Assembly: GCF_900167185.1 (NCBI RefSeq)
Contig: NZ_FUWM01000003.1
Coordinates: 1 to 64,000 of the forward strand
Direction: 5' to 3'
DNA: 64,000 nt
From: Selenihalanaerobacter shriftii
Lineage (GTDB): Bacteria > Bacillota > Halanaerobiia > Halobacteroidales > Acetohalobiaceae
The notes beneath the pieces were generated by a model that did no database searches, was not told the DNA's origin, and was given only the letters and a program-made list of their open reading frames with translations. Within the stretch, counting starts at the first letter, position 1. The number at the start of each line of letters is the position of its first letter. The translations under genes and the position numbers were made by a program. Below, one piece after another: positions 8,558 to 18,605 of this stretch.

Positions 8558-9631
8558 TTATTTTATTTTTTTAGATAATCTTATAATCTCACTGCTAATG
8601 GCTGATAACGGTTTAACACTATCAACAACTCCTGCTTCAAATGCAGATTTAGGCATACCATAGACCACTGAAGTCTTTTTATCTTGAGCTATAGTATATC
8701 CTCCAGCTTCTTTAATAGCTTTTAATCCTTGGGTTCCATCCTTACCCATTCCAGTTAAGATAACACCTAAGACACCACTACCATACTGCTGAACAGCAGA
8801 CTCCATTGTTAAATCAATTGCCGGTCTTATGTTATGTACTTTTTTATCCTTGTTTAATTTTATTTTTCCTTGCTTAGTAACCAACATATGATAATCACCT
8901 GGTGCTAATAAAACCTTACCAGGCTTAATCTTATCTCCATCATTTGCTTCTTTCACTTCTAAACCAGATAATCTATTTAATCGTTTAGCCAATGATTTAG
9001 TAAATTCCGCAGGCATATGTTGTACTAATAAAATTCCTAAATTGAAATCAGCAGGAATCTTAGAAATAACACTTTTTAAAGCTCTAGGTCCTCCGGTAGA
9101 AGATCCAATTACTATTATTTTTTCATCATCATTAATTATATTAGACGTTTTAAGCGATCGTTTTCTTCTATTTTTAAGATTTATAATATTATTTCGTTTA
9201 CCTTCTTTATTAATAGATCTTCTTTTTATTGTAGATTTAGCTGCTGCTTTAATCTTCTTAATCAATTCATTCTCAATTTGATCTATATCTAAAGAAATTG
9301 TTCCTGAAGGTTTTGGAATAAAATCGACCGCTCCTAATTCCAAAGCTTTAATAGTTGTCATACTATCTTTCTCTGTTAGACTGCTTAACATAATAACTGG
9401 TAATGGTTTTTTACCCATTAATTTATGCAGAAATTCTAGTCCATTCATTATTGGCATCTCTACATCTAAAGTAATTACATCCGGATTACATTCTTTTAAT
9501 TTATTTAACGCATCCTTACCATTTCTTGCAGTATCAATTACTTTAATCCCTTTAATGTCTAGCATGGAGGAAATCATTTTTCTCATAAAAGCAGAATCAT
9601 CAACAACTAAGACTTTTATTTCAGATGCCAA
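8558..9631 (-). CDS. cheB: Chemotaxis response regulator protein-glutamate methylesterase CheB
   Basis: 357 aa. The N-terminal receiver domain (~5-120) has the DD pair (VVDDSAF), phospho-acceptor Asp in TLDVEMP (~56) and Lys in PKPSG. A basic linker (~130-165) leads to the methylesterase domain (~168-355) with the catalytic triad Ser in GSSTGGP, His in QHMP and Asp in GMGKDG. It removes methyl groups from chemoreceptor glutamates when phosphorylated by CheA. It is the last gene of the minus-strand cheW-cheA-cheY-cheB operon, 35 bases after cheY. No cheR or receptor gene is in the window. Confidence 0.95.
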   Translation of the reverse strand: MASEIKVLVVDDSAFMRKMISSMLDIKGIKVIDTARNGKDALNKLKECNPDVITLDVEMPIMNGLEFLHKLMGKKPLPVIMLSSLTEKDSMTTIKALELGAVDFIPKPSGTISLDIDQIENELIKKIKAAAKSTIKRRSINKEGKRNNIINLKNRRKRSLKTSNIINDDEKIIVIGSSTGGPRALKSVISKIPADFNLGILLVQHMPAEFTKSLAKRLNRLSGLEVKEANDGDKIKPGKVLLAPGDYHMLVTKQGKIKLNKDKKVHNIRPAIDLTMESAVQQYGSGVLGVILTGMGKDGTQGLKAIKEAGGYTIAQDKKTSVVYGMPKSAFEAGVVDSVKPLSAISSEIIRLSKKIK

Positions 9632-9666
9632 CTTAGCCCCTCCTTTAATTCACCTAAAAACAGAAC

Positions 9667-10029
9667 TTATTCTAATATATTTGCTAAAGCCTCTTTAACC
9701 TTTTCAGGTTTAATAGGTTTTACAATGAAGTCTTTAGCACCTGCTTCTAATGCATCTATAACCATTGGTTTCTGCCCCATAGCACTACAAACAATAATGT
9801 CAGCATTAGCATCAATCTTTTTAATCTCTTCCATGGCTTCAATACCATCCATCTCCGGCATAGTAATATCCATAGTCACTAAATCCGGATTTAACTCTTG
9901 ATACTTCTGCACGGCATCTACTCCATTAACAGCTTCTCCAACTACTGTGTATCCATCTTCTTCGACTACCTTAGATAACATCGTCCTCATAAATTGTGCA
10001 TCATCAACAATCAAAATCCCCTTAGACAT
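9667..10029 (-). CDS. cheY: Chemotaxis response regulator CheY
   Basis: 120-aa single-domain receiver. It has the acidic pair (IVDDAQF), phospho-acceptor Asp in TMDITMP (~54), the Ser of CSAMG (the conserved Thr/Ser switch) and Lys in VKPIKPEK. With no output domain and a place between cheA and cheB, it is the CheY that couples receptor signalling to the flagellar motor. The ribosome-binding site GGAGGG lies 7 bases before the ATG. Confidence 0.93.
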   Translation of the reverse strand: MSKGILIVDDAQFMRTMLSKVVEEDGYTVVGEAVNGVDAVQKYQELNPDLVTMDITMPEMDGIEAMEEIKKIDANADIIVCSAMGQKPMVIDALEAGAKDFIVKPIKPEKVKEALANILE

Positions 10030-10040
10030 CCAAAACCCTC

Positions 10041-12017
10041 CTACTCATTAGTTATTTCCTCAACATCTATTATTAAAGCTACACTACCATCACCTAGAAT
10101 AGTAGCTCCCGCTATCTTCTCTACTCCATCTGATAAATCATTAATTCTTTTAATAACTACCTCTTGCTGTCCAATAATAGAGTCAACTATTAAACCATAA
10201 CTTTCTTCGCCAATTTTAATAATCACCACTGAAATTTGCTCTGGTCTTTCTTCATAATCTGGTTTGTTTAACTCATTTCTTAAATTAATTAATGGAATTA
10301 CTAAACCTCGACGCTGAATAACCTCCTGTTGACGAATAGTCTTAATCTCATCAGGAGAAACCTTGACAATTTCTTGAATTGTCTCCAAAGGTAGAACATA
10401 TTTTTGATCAACTATATTAATTAAGAATCCTTGAATAATAGCTAAAGTTAAAGGTAACTTAATTGTAAAAGTAGAACCTTTACCAATTTCTGAATGAATA
10501 TCAACTGAACCACTTAAAGATTCAATCTTATTCTTGACTACGTCCATTCCTACTCCTCGACCAGAAACATCACTTACCTCTTCGGAAGTACTGAAACCAG
10601 AAGCGAAGATTAAATTGATTATCTCCTGATCACTTAAAGCCTCAACTTCATCTCTACTAACTACTCCCTTACTAACTGCCTTCTGCTTGATAAACTCTGG
10701 ATTAATCCCTTGACCATTATCACTGATTTGAATAATTACATTATTCCCTTCATGAAAAGCTGACATCTTAACAGTTCCAGCAGGATCTTTTCCTACTTCT
10801 TTTCTCTCTTCTGGACTCTCTATTCCATGATCAGCTGCATTCCGTAAAATATGTACTAAAGGATCACCAATTTCATCAATAATAGTTCTATCTAGTTCTG
10901 TTTCTTCTCCTTCAATCTCTAAATTAATCTCTTTATCCATCTCTTGAGCTAAATCTCTGACCATTCTTGGAAACCGATTAAATACTAAATTAATAGGAAC
11001 CATTCGCATCTTCATAACTGAATTCTGCAATTCACTTGTAACTTTCCCTAATGATTTCAACTTCTTGTTTAATTCATCTAATTGATAACTTTCTCCAATA
11101 GATTCAACTTGCGTTCTTTTAATCACTAATTCAGCCACTAAATTCATTAAATCATCTAATCTCTCTACATCTACTCTAATAGTACTACTAGATTTTAAGC
11201 GTTTTGATAAAGATTTAGCAGAAGATCTACTTTTAGACTTCTTCTTATTAGTGCTTGACTTCTTTAAATCATCTAAATTTTGGACTTCATCTAAATCTAA
11301 ATCTTTTAATTCAGAAATACGATCTAAAGCATTAAGAATTTCTCTAGAGTCAAATTCACTTGCAAATAGAATTTGAAATTCTTCTTCAATATCTTCACTT
11401 TCTAAATTAGCAAATGATGGTTCTCCTTTAATTAAATCACCATAATTTCTTAACTCATCATTTACCATCTTAGCCCGTAATGCTCCAAAGACACAATCAT
11501 CTTCTAAAATAACTCTTAATAAGAAAATAGTCGATTCTTCTGTAAGTTTCTCTTTAGCAGATTCAATCTCTTTAGAAGATAATTTTAAGCTATGGTCACC
11601 ATCCTTGTCCTCTTTGTCAACATCACTTTGACTAACCTCAATATCTCCACTGGCATAAGCCTTAAGCTCAGATATGATATCATCTAATTCAAAAGATAAA
11701 TCATCTTCACCATCATTAATTAAGATTTCTAAAGTGTCTACAGATTTAAATAATAAGTTTACAATTTCAGTATTTAAAACCATTTCTTCATTTCGTAATT
11801 TATCTAAGATATTCTCCATTGCATGAGTTAAATTACTTACTTTCTCAAACCCCATTGTACCTGCCATACCTTTAAGGGTGTGAGCTGCTCTAAATAATTC
11901 TTTAATGATATCTAAATTATCAGGATTATCTTCTAAATCCAATAATGAACTATTTAGAGTTTCTAAATGCTCTTGTGCTTCAGTTGCATATAATTCCTGA
12001 AGTTCATTAATATCCAT
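10041..12017 (-). CDS. cheA: Chemotaxis sensor histidine kinase CheA
   Basis: 658 aa with the class II histidine kinase layout. P1 HPt domain: AAHTLKGMAGTMGF, with the phosphorylated His at ~47. P2-like CheY/CheB docking domain: ~160-250. Basic Ser/Lys-rich linker: ~255-275. P3 dimerisation helices: ~275-340. P4 ATPase: LRNAADHGIE (N box), DNGQGIN and GRGVGMDVV (G boxes). P5 CheW-like domain: ~520-655. It autophosphorylates in response to receptors and feeds CheY and CheB, both encoded immediately downstream (11-base gap to cheY). Confidence 0.95.
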   Translation of the reverse strand: MDINELQELYATEAQEHLETLNSSLLDLEDNPDNLDIIKELFRAAHTLKGMAGTMGFEKVSNLTHAMENILDKLRNEEMVLNTEIVNLLFKSVDTLEILINDGEDDLSFELDDIISELKAYASGDIEVSQSDVDKEDKDGDHSLKLSSKEIESAKEKLTEESTIFLLRVILEDDCVFGALRAKMVNDELRNYGDLIKGEPSFANLESEDIEEEFQILFASEFDSREILNALDRISELKDLDLDEVQNLDDLKKSSTNKKKSKSRSSAKSLSKRLKSSSTIRVDVERLDDLMNLVAELVIKRTQVESIGESYQLDELNKKLKSLGKVTSELQNSVMKMRMVPINLVFNRFPRMVRDLAQEMDKEINLEIEGEETELDRTIIDEIGDPLVHILRNAADHGIESPEERKEVGKDPAGTVKMSAFHEGNNVIIQISDNGQGINPEFIKQKAVSKGVVSRDEVEALSDQEIINLIFASGFSTSEEVSDVSGRGVGMDVVKNKIESLSGSVDIHSEIGKGSTFTIKLPLTLAIIQGFLINIVDQKYVLPLETIQEIVKVSPDEIKTIRQQEVIQRRGLVIPLINLRNELNKPDYEERPEQISVVIIKIGEESYGLIVDSIIGQQEVVIKRINDLSDGVEKIAGATILGDGSVALIIDVEEITNE

Positions 12018-12051
12018 ACCTTAACCCCCTTTACGGAATTAATAAATCAAA

Positions 12052-12534
12052 TTATGCTATATCTTCCTCTTCAACATTTTGATCAACATTTTCTAATTCA
12101 ATTTTTTCTTCTGTAGTTAATAGCTTGTCTAAATCAAGAAGAACAATAATTCTTTCTTCAACCTTACCTATTCCTTTTAAGTAGTCATCTTTAATTCCAG
12201 CTACTCTTTGTGGAGCATCATCAATATCCTCTGGTTCTATTCTTAAAACCTCTGAAACATTGTCTACAATTAAACCAACATCTTGATCATCCATCTCCAC
12301 AATGATAATTCGTGTCTTTTTAGTCTCTTGCTGTTCTACCCCAAACCTCTTTCTTAAATCAATAACTGAGATAATGTCACCTCTTAAATTAATGATTCCA
12401 GACATGAATTCAGAGCTATTAGGTAATTTAGAAATTTCCGTCATTCTTATAATTTCCTGTACTTTAGTAATCTTAACTCCAAATTCTTCTCCACCTAAAT
12501 TAAAAACTATTAACTGTTGAGTTTCATTACTCAT
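12052..12534 (-). CDS. cheW: Chemotaxis adaptor CheW
   Basis: 160 aa. A CheW SH3-like double barrel spans ~6-145, with typical segments FNLGGEEFGVKI, GIINLRGDIISVIDLR and VGLIVDNV. The acidic C-terminal tail is longer than in many CheW proteins. It links CheA to receptors and is the first gene of the che operon. GGAAGGAGG precedes its ATG. A sigma-H-like promoter motif (12638-12643) lies about 100 bases upstream. Confidence 0.93.
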   Translation of the reverse strand: MSNETQQLIVFNLGGEEFGVKITKVQEIIRMTEISKLPNSSEFMSGIINLRGDIISVIDLRKRFGVEQQETKKTRIIIVEMDDQDVGLIVDNVSEVLRIEPEDIDDAPQRVAGIKDDYLKGIGKVEERIIVLLDLDKLLTTEEKIELENVDQNVEEEDIA

Positions 12535-12611
12535 TATTATTTCCTCCTTCCAAATTACACTTAATATATTTGAAATTTTAATACTAACCTAAACCATTAC
12601 TACTTATTCTA

Positions 12612-12643
12612 CAGATTTCGTGATGAAAATAGCAAATTCCTGC
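12612..12643 (-). promoter_or_regulatory. Sigma-H-like promoter motif upstream of cheW
   Basis: Minus strand GCAGGAATTT (12638-12643 for GCAGGA), with CGAAAT starting about 22 bases on. It resembles the Spo0H pattern AGGAWWT - 11 to 12 bases - RnnGAAT. One of seven similarly oriented copies in the window. Confidence 0.4.
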
Positions 12644-12688
12644 ATGGTTAAATAAAAATTTACCAACTACTCCTTTCTTTTTTTAAGA

Positions 12689-12726
12689 AATTAAACCAGA
12701 CAACTTATCTCAAAGCTATCTGGTCT
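12689..12726 (-). terminator. Possible terminator of Ca2+-ATPase gene
   Basis: On the minus strand ACCAGATA pairs with TGTCTGGT (one wobble), and a T-rich stretch follows. It sits just beyond the stop of the P-type ATPase gene. Confidence 0.5.
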
Positions 12727-12739
12727 ATAAATTAACTAT

Positions 12740-15481
12740 TTAATTAGATTCTTCTATACTGATATATTTTACTTTTTCTCTAACTTTATTAACTATGCCT
12801 TCAAAAAACTCTACTAAAATAGTAGCACTTCCAGCAGTAATTAAAATTAAGATCCACTCACTTGCATTTAAAGAAGTCGTTTTAAATATCCCTTCTAAAC
12901 TCGGTATGTAAAGTACAATTAATTGCATAGTAAATGAAATAATTACAGCTGCTATTAAATAGAGATTAGACAACGGATTCATCTCAAAGAAACTATGTTG
13001 CTCTGAACGACAACTAAATACAAAGAATAACTGAGCAATTACTAAGTTAGTAAATGCCATTGTCCGAGCTTCAACTAAATTGCCCCCACTAACTTTCAAA
13101 CCTAATATAAAAGCAAATAAAGTGCTTAAACCAATTAAAATACCTTGAGTAATTATTCTAGTCTTTAATCCATGAGCAAAGACACTTTCATTTGGTGGTC
13201 TAGGTGGTCTAGTCATAATACCATCATCAGCTGGATCCACTCCTAGAGCTAATGCAGGCAAACCATCAGTCACTAAATTAACCCAGAGAATCTGAATCGG
13301 AACTAATGGCAAAGGAAAACCAAGAAGTGAAGCCAAAAACATAGTTAAAATTTCACCGATATTACATGAAAGTAAATAACGTATAAATTTCCGGATATTA
13401 TCATAGATTGCTCTACCCTCTTCTACAGCTGAAACTATAGTCCTAAAATTATCATCTGCTAAAATTAATGATGAAGCCTCTTTAGTTACATCAGTTCCTT
13501 TCTCGCCCATAGCAATCCCAATATCAGCCTCTTTAACTGCTGGAGCATCATTAACCCCATCCCCAGTCATGGCTACTATTTCACCTTTACCTTTTAAAAT
13601 TTTAACTATCCTTAGCTTATCCTCCGGCGATACCCGAGCATAAACACTTATTTGATCTATCCCCTCTTTAAGCTCTTTATTACCCATCTGCTTTAATTCA
13701 TTTCCAGTAACTATTCTATCTCCTTTATTTAAAAGATTTAACTCTTTAGCAATTGCTTTTGCAGTATTCTTATGATCCCCAGTCACCATTACTGGTCTAA
13801 TACCTGCTCGCTTACATCGACTTATGGCTTTTTTAGCTTCTGGACGTGGTGGATCAATCATTCCTACTAAACCTACAAATACTAAATCTGTTTCATACTC
13901 TTCTAATCTCTGTTGATTAAAATTAGTTGGTAACCTACGCATTGCTACAGCTAATACCCTTAAAGCTTGTGAAGATAATTCATCATTTGTTTGCTGAAGC
14001 TTTCTTAAAGTTTCATTATCTAATTTCCTTACTTCCCCTCCTTTAATATAGTGACTACATCTATCTAAAACTATATCTGGGGCTCCTTTTAAATATAAGG
14101 TATTCTTTCCATTACGCTGTCCAATTACTGACATTCTCTTCCGATTGGAATCAAAAGGTATTTCCCAAAGCTTTGAAAACTTATTCTGTAACTCCGCCTT
14201 TTCTAACCTAGCTTTTTGAGCTGCTAACAAAAGAGCTCCTTCAGTTGGATCACCTAAGACTTCCCATTTTACATCACTATCTATAAAGCGTTGTTTTATA
14301 TTCTCTACTTTTCCTTTAAATCCTTGATTTTTACGTTTTAATTCAGCATTATTACAGATAGCTCCAATCCTTAATACATCTCTTATAGATTTTTTATTTA
14401 ATGAAGTAGACTCTAAGTTATAAGTCTTCTCATTTGCATAAATCTTTTTAACTGTCATTTCATTCTTAGTTAAAGTCCCTGTCTTATCAGAACAGATAAC
14501 TGTAGCACACCCTAATGTTTCTACAGCCGGTAATTTCCTTACTATTGCTTGCCTTTTAATCATTCGTTGTACTCCAATAGCCAGTGATAAAGTAACGATT
14601 GCTGGTAGCCCTTCTGGAATAGCTGCTACTGCTAAACTAACTCCTGCTATAAACATCTTATATAATGGTTCTCCTTTAATAACACCGAGCACTACTACAG
14701 CTGCACAAGCTAAAAAACAAATATAGACTAGCCATTTGCCTAAAGACTTTAACCTTTCTTGTAATGGTGTCTCCCGCTCTTGGGTTCCTTGCAACATATC
14801 AGCTATCTGGCCCATTTCTGTATTCAACCCTATGTCAGTTACTACAGCCTTTCCTTTTCCTTTAACTATTGTAGTTCCCATATGAATCATATTATGTCTA
14901 TCACCTAATGCAACTTCTGAATCCTTAATTCTTTTAACATTCTTTTTAACTGGAATAGATTCACCTGTCAAAGAAGCTTCATCAATTTCTAAACTATTAG
15001 CTTCTAATAGCCTAGCATCAGAAGGTACTTTATCACCACTCTCTAAATATATTATATCTCCAGGCACCAAACTATCTGTCGATACCTTCTTTTTTTCATT
15101 ATTTCTTAAAACCATAGCCTCTGGGGCTGCTAACTTCTTTAATGCTTGTAAAGACTTTTCAGCTCGATACTCCTGCACAAACCCCATAATTGCATTTAAA
15201 ATAACAATAGCTAGGATAGCAATTGCATCATCAACTTGACCTAATAAACCTGAAACTATTACTGCTCCAATTAAAACTAAAACCATAAAATCCTTAAATT
15301 GATCTAATAATAAACTAAATAATGTTTTACGCTTTTGTTTTGGAAGTTTATTAGGACCATACTTTTGTTGTCTCTTTTTTACCTCTGATTCTGGAAGTCC
15401 TACTTGTGGGTCAGCATTTAATTTATCTATTACTTTAGAACTAGATAATTGGAATGTTGCTTTATTATTCTCTTCCTTCAT
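12740..15481 (-). CDS. Calcium-type P2A cation-transporting ATPase
   Basis: 913 aa, close to the usual length of SERCA-like bacterial Ca2+ ATPases. It has an N-terminal cation-ATPase domain; M1-M2 (~60-100); an actuator domain with LTGES (~168); M4 with PEGLP, the Ca2+-binding proline motif; the phosphorylation site DKTGTLT (~330); nucleotide-binding KGAPD; the hinge TGDGVNDAP; and M5-M10 with NLVTDGLPA in M6, whose Asn and Asp are Ca2+ ligands in P2A pumps. It exports Ca2+ (possibly Mn2+) from the cytoplasm at the cost of ATP. It is a single gene with its own ribosome-binding site (GGGGGG). Confidence 0.88.
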   Translation of the reverse strand: MKEENNKATFQLSSSKVIDKLNADPQVGLPESEVKKRQQKYGPNKLPKQKRKTLFSLLLDQFKDFMVLVLIGAVIVSGLLGQVDDAIAILAIVILNAIMGFVQEYRAEKSLQALKKLAAPEAMVLRNNEKKKVSTDSLVPGDIIYLESGDKVPSDARLLEANSLEIDEASLTGESIPVKKNVKRIKDSEVALGDRHNMIHMGTTIVKGKGKAVVTDIGLNTEMGQIADMLQGTQERETPLQERLKSLGKWLVYICFLACAAVVVLGVIKGEPLYKMFIAGVSLAVAAIPEGLPAIVTLSLAIGVQRMIKRQAIVRKLPAVETLGCATVICSDKTGTLTKNEMTVKKIYANEKTYNLESTSLNKKSIRDVLRIGAICNNAELKRKNQGFKGKVENIKQRFIDSDVKWEVLGDPTEGALLLAAQKARLEKAELQNKFSKLWEIPFDSNRKRMSVIGQRNGKNTLYLKGAPDIVLDRCSHYIKGGEVRKLDNETLRKLQQTNDELSSQALRVLAVAMRRLPTNFNQQRLEEYETDLVFVGLVGMIDPPRPEAKKAISRCKRAGIRPVMVTGDHKNTAKAIAKELNLLNKGDRIVTGNELKQMGNKELKEGIDQISVYARVSPEDKLRIVKILKGKGEIVAMTGDGVNDAPAVKEADIGIAMGEKGTDVTKEASSLILADDNFRTIVSAVEEGRAIYDNIRKFIRYLLSCNIGEILTMFLASLLGFPLPLVPIQILWVNLVTDGLPALALGVDPADDGIMTRPPRPPNESVFAHGLKTRIITQGILIGLSTLFAFILGLKVSGGNLVEARTMAFTNLVIAQLFFVFSCRSEQHSFFEMNPLSNLYLIAAVIISFTMQLIVLYIPSLEGIFKTTSLNASEWILILITAGSATILVEFFEGIVNKVREKVKYISIEESN

Positions 15482-15608
15482 ATCTTCCCCCCTCTAGATA
15501 TAATTCATAATATTAATATTCATGCTAAAGGAATAAAATTACATAATTAAGATTCTTTTAAAATTAATTATAGTAAAAATTACTTATCCAGCCCCTTTAA
15601 TTAAATAT

Positions 15609-15637
15609 TTGCAAATGTTTTGTGTAAATGTTAATAT
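15609..15637 (+). promoter_or_regulatory. Promoter of rqcH
   Basis: TTGCAA, a 17-base spacer and TAATAT, some 35 bases before the GAGGTGAT ribosome-binding site. Confidence 0.5.
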
Positions 15638-15673
15638 TATTGTAGATTTTATACATACTGTGAGGTGATAATT

Positions 15674-17446
15674 ATGGCTTTAGATGGATTAGTCTTAAAA
15701 TCCATTAAAAGTGAATTAGAAAATATGTTGATTGGCGGTCGTCTAGATAAAATCTATCAACCGGAAGATGAAATGTTGACTTTGAGATTTAGAAAACCTG
15801 GCGAAAATATTGAATTACTTCTATCTGCTGACCCTCAAGATCCTCGAGTACATATTACTGAAACCGATAGGGAAAACCCATTACGCCCTCCGGATTTTTG
15901 TATGTTACTTAGAAAACATCTTGAACATGGCAGATTACGTAAAATTGAACAACCTAATTTTGAACGAATATTGAAGTTTTATATAGACTCTAAAAATAAT
16001 GAAGGCAAAATTGAAACCAAAATTTTGTTAATAGAAATAATGGGACGACATAGTAATATTATTTTACTTAAAGAAGATGGCCAAATATTAGATAGTATTA
16101 AAAGAGTTACTTCAAATATGAGTAGACATCGTGAAATTCTACCAGGTCATTCTTATGAATTACCACCAGGACAAGATAAAGTTAATCCATTAAAGATAAA
16201 AAAAGAAGCATTCTTACAACAGGTTAAAGCTGATATAGATAAAGAGATTTATCGAGCTATTATGGAAAATTTACGAGGAATCAGTCCATTAATTGCTAAA
16301 GAATTATCATATCGGGCTGGACTTGACAGCAATGATAAGATTAGAAAGATTAATAGTGTATCTTTAGAGAAATCATGGACAGAATTTCAAAGATTAATTA
16401 ATAATATTATAGATGATAACTTTACTCCAACTTTAGTTATAGATAAAGATGATAAATTAAAAGCTTATTCTATAACAAAATTAACCCAATTTCCTCAAAT
16501 GAAAAAAAGAGAATTTTCCACTGCAAATGAACTTTTAGATTACTACTTTACAACTAAAATTAGAAAGAGGAAAATTGGCAGTCTACAAGGTTCTTTAAAA
16601 CGAATTACTTCAGATAATATAGAAAAAGCAATGAAGAAATATCGACGGGTTAAAGGACAACTTAAAGGTGCCCGTAATGCAGAAAAATATAAAATTAAAG
16701 GTGAGTTGATTAAAGCTAATATTTATCGAATTGAACCTGGTCAAGATAAATTAAAGTCTCCAAATTATTATTCAGATGAAGAAGAAGAAATTATTATTCA
16801 ATTAGATCAAGATTTATCTCCTGCTGAAAATGCTCAAAAATACTTTGAAAAGTATAATAAAGCTAAGCGAAGTGTTGATTACCTTGAAAATGAATTAAGG
16901 AAAGCTAAAAACGAAGTTAATTATCTTAAACAAGTTGAAGTTTCTATTGACCAAGCTAAGACATTAGATGATCTAGCTGAAATTAAAGAAGAATTAACCG
17001 ATGAAGAATATATTAAAAAACAGAAAAAGAATAAAAAAGATAAAAGAAAAAGAGAAAAGAAAAAATTAGAACCTCTTAAGTTTAAATCTTCAGATGGATT
17101 TGATATTAGAGTTGGACGTAATAATAGACAAAATGACCGCTTAACTAAATATACAGCCAATAATCATGATCTTTGGCTCCATGTTCAAAAAATTCCTGGT
17201 TCTCATGTTATTATTAGAAATCATACTAAAGATGAAATTCCGAATCAAACTATTGAAGAAGCTGCTCATTTAGCTGCTTATTATAGTAAAGCACAAAGCT
17301 CTTCAAATGTACCTGTAGATTATACATTAGTTAAACATGTAAATAAACCAAAAGGAGCTAAACCGGGTATGGTTTATTATGAAAACCAAAAGACTGTCTA
17401 TATTACTCCTAAAAAAGAATTCGTCACAAACTTAGCTCAAAAATAA
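15674..17446 (+). CDS. rqcH: Ribosome quality control factor RqcH (NFACT family)
   Basis: 590 aa from the ATG at 15674, 6 bases behind GAGGTGAT; an in-frame GTG at 15665 lies in that site. The NFACT-N domain (~1-180) includes DPRVHIT and PPDFCMLLRKHL. A helix-hairpin-helix part follows (~190-270, ISPLIAKELSYRAG), then a long coiled coil (~300-440) and a very Lys-rich linker (~440-460). The C-terminal NFACT-R domain (~465-575) includes GRNNRQND and LWLHVQKIPGSHVII. In Firmicutes this protein binds obstructed 50S subunits and adds Ala tails to stalled chains. Older annotations call it fibronectin-binding protein. Confidence 0.9.
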   Translation: MALDGLVLKSIKSELENMLIGGRLDKIYQPEDEMLTLRFRKPGENIELLLSADPQDPRVHITETDRENPLRPPDFCMLLRKHLEHGRLRKIEQPNFERILKFYIDSKNNEGKIETKILLIEIMGRHSNIILLKEDGQILDSIKRVTSNMSRHREILPGHSYELPPGQDKVNPLKIKKEAFLQQVKADIDKEIYRAIMENLRGISPLIAKELSYRAGLDSNDKIRKINSVSLEKSWTEFQRLINNIIDDNFTPTLVIDKDDKLKAYSITKLTQFPQMKKREFSTANELLDYYFTTKIRKRKIGSLQGSLKRITSDNIEKAMKKYRRVKGQLKGARNAEKYKIKGELIKANIYRIEPGQDKLKSPNYYSDEEEEIIIQLDQDLSPAENAQKYFEKYNKAKRSVDYLENELRKAKNEVNYLKQVEVSIDQAKTLDDLAEIKEELTDEEYIKKQKKNKKDKRKREKKKLEPLKFKSSDGFDIRVGRNNRQNDRLTKYTANNHDLWLHVQKIPGSHVIIRNHTKDEIPNQTIEEAAHLAAYYSKAQSSSNVPVDYTLVKHVNKPKGAKPGMVYYENQKTVYITPKKEFVTNLAQK

Positions 17447-17483
17447 AAAAAGATCCACTGCTAATTAGCAGTGGATCTTTTTT
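17447..17483. terminator. Bidirectional terminator, rqcH / GNAT gene
   Basis: A near-perfect palindrome (arm AAAAGATCCACTGCTAA) with A/T runs on both sides, between convergent genes. Confidence 0.85.
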
Positions 17484-17484
17484 A

Positions 17485-18369
17485 TTATTCAAATTCCATT
17501 TTCATTTCTAGACGTGCTTTATCCATTTCGATTTCCCAATAATCATCAAATTCTTCTTTTATGATCTCCCATATATCTGAATCAATATAAGTTAATAATT
17601 CATCTGCATCTTTAGCAATTTGAGAGCCATATTTAACTAAATCACTAATTAATTCAGCATTCTCTTCTTCTGCTTCAGGAACTGCAATAAATAGATTTCT
17701 ATTATCACAAAAGATTATTCCCTCTCCACCTTCTACACTAACCTTCTTGATAATTGGAGTTTTATAATTTAACACCTCTTGTTTAGCTAGTTTAAAACCA
17801 CGATTCCAAACAAAGTCCGGTGCATACTTATATCCAACTACCATTCTAAACTCTTTCAAATCTTCTACGGTTTCTATTTCTTCTAACACTTCACCTGACA
17901 CACTTGGCATTTCTTCTTTAACCTTAAACTTAATCTCCTGATTCGTTTTTATCTCTTCAAGACCTAATTTCTTGAAGAGACCTTTAGACTTATCTGCATC
18001 TGGCCAAACAGCATACCCTAAATACCCTTCTTTCTTTACCATAATCATCGAATAACGGACTAATTCAATACCAAATTTACGACGCCTAAGATCATCCTTG
18101 ATTTGTAGTTTAATTAAAAAAGCATGTTTATCTTTGGTGTTAGGCAAAACTACTTCTGTATGACCGATTACCTCTTCACCTAAGACAGCTACATATGTAG
18201 TTCCATTAGTCTCCTCAATTAAATCATAATGACTTTGTGCTAATTCTTCTGCCTCCCAATATTCATTCTTAGGTAATTCCTCATAGAGTTCTACAATTTT
18301 AGGCACGTCATCTTGAATAGCCTCTCTTAATAATACTTTACCTTCATTAGTATATACAATCTGTTCCAT
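17485..18369 (-). CDS. GNAT-family N-acetyltransferase
   Basis: 294 aa. The first ~150 residues follow the GNAT pattern: VLLREAIQDDVPKIVELYE (beta1-alpha1), VIGHTEVV (beta4) and the acetyl-CoA-binding stretch LRRRKFGIELVRYSM (the R-x-x-G/A pyrophosphate loop, here RRRKFG). The remaining ~140 residues (from VEDLKEFRMVVGYKY) are a second domain of no obvious family, rich in acidic residues. The substrate is unknown. It is monocistronic, with the ribosome-binding site AGGTGATT, between rqcH and a BTAD regulator. Confidence 0.7.
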   Translation of the reverse strand: MEQIVYTNEGKVLLREAIQDDVPKIVELYEELPKNEYWEAEELAQSHYDLIEETNGTTYVAVLGEEVIGHTEVVLPNTKDKHAFLIKLQIKDDLRRRKFGIELVRYSMIMVKKEGYLGYAVWPDADKSKGLFKKLGLEEIKTNQEIKFKVKEEMPSVSGEVLEEIETVEDLKEFRMVVGYKYAPDFVWNRGFKLAKQEVLNYKTPIIKKVSVEGGEGIIFCDNRNLFIAVPEAEEENAELISDLVKYGSQIAKDADELLTYIDSDIWEIIKEEFDDYWEIEMDKARLEMKMEFE

Positions 18370-18393
18370 ACAATCACCTCTCTACTTTAAATT

Positions 18394-18423
18394 AAAAAGT
18401 CATAAGTGTACCACACCTATGAC
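18394..18423 (-). terminator. Terminator of BTAD regulator gene
   Basis: On the minus strand GTCATAGGTGT pairs with ACACTTATGAC around a 3-base loop, followed by TTTTT. Confidence 0.75.
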
Positions 18424-18605
18424 TAGATAATATCATTTACTAAAATTCTACTACCTAATATTAATTCTAGACATAATTAATTTATCCTTCATTCTACAGA
18501 AATTTTGTCCAATTACCAGATTTATTTTCCCCATTTTTAGATAACTTATACATATTAAAGATAAAATAAATATTAATTACCATATTTATCCTTAAATCAA
18601 CATTT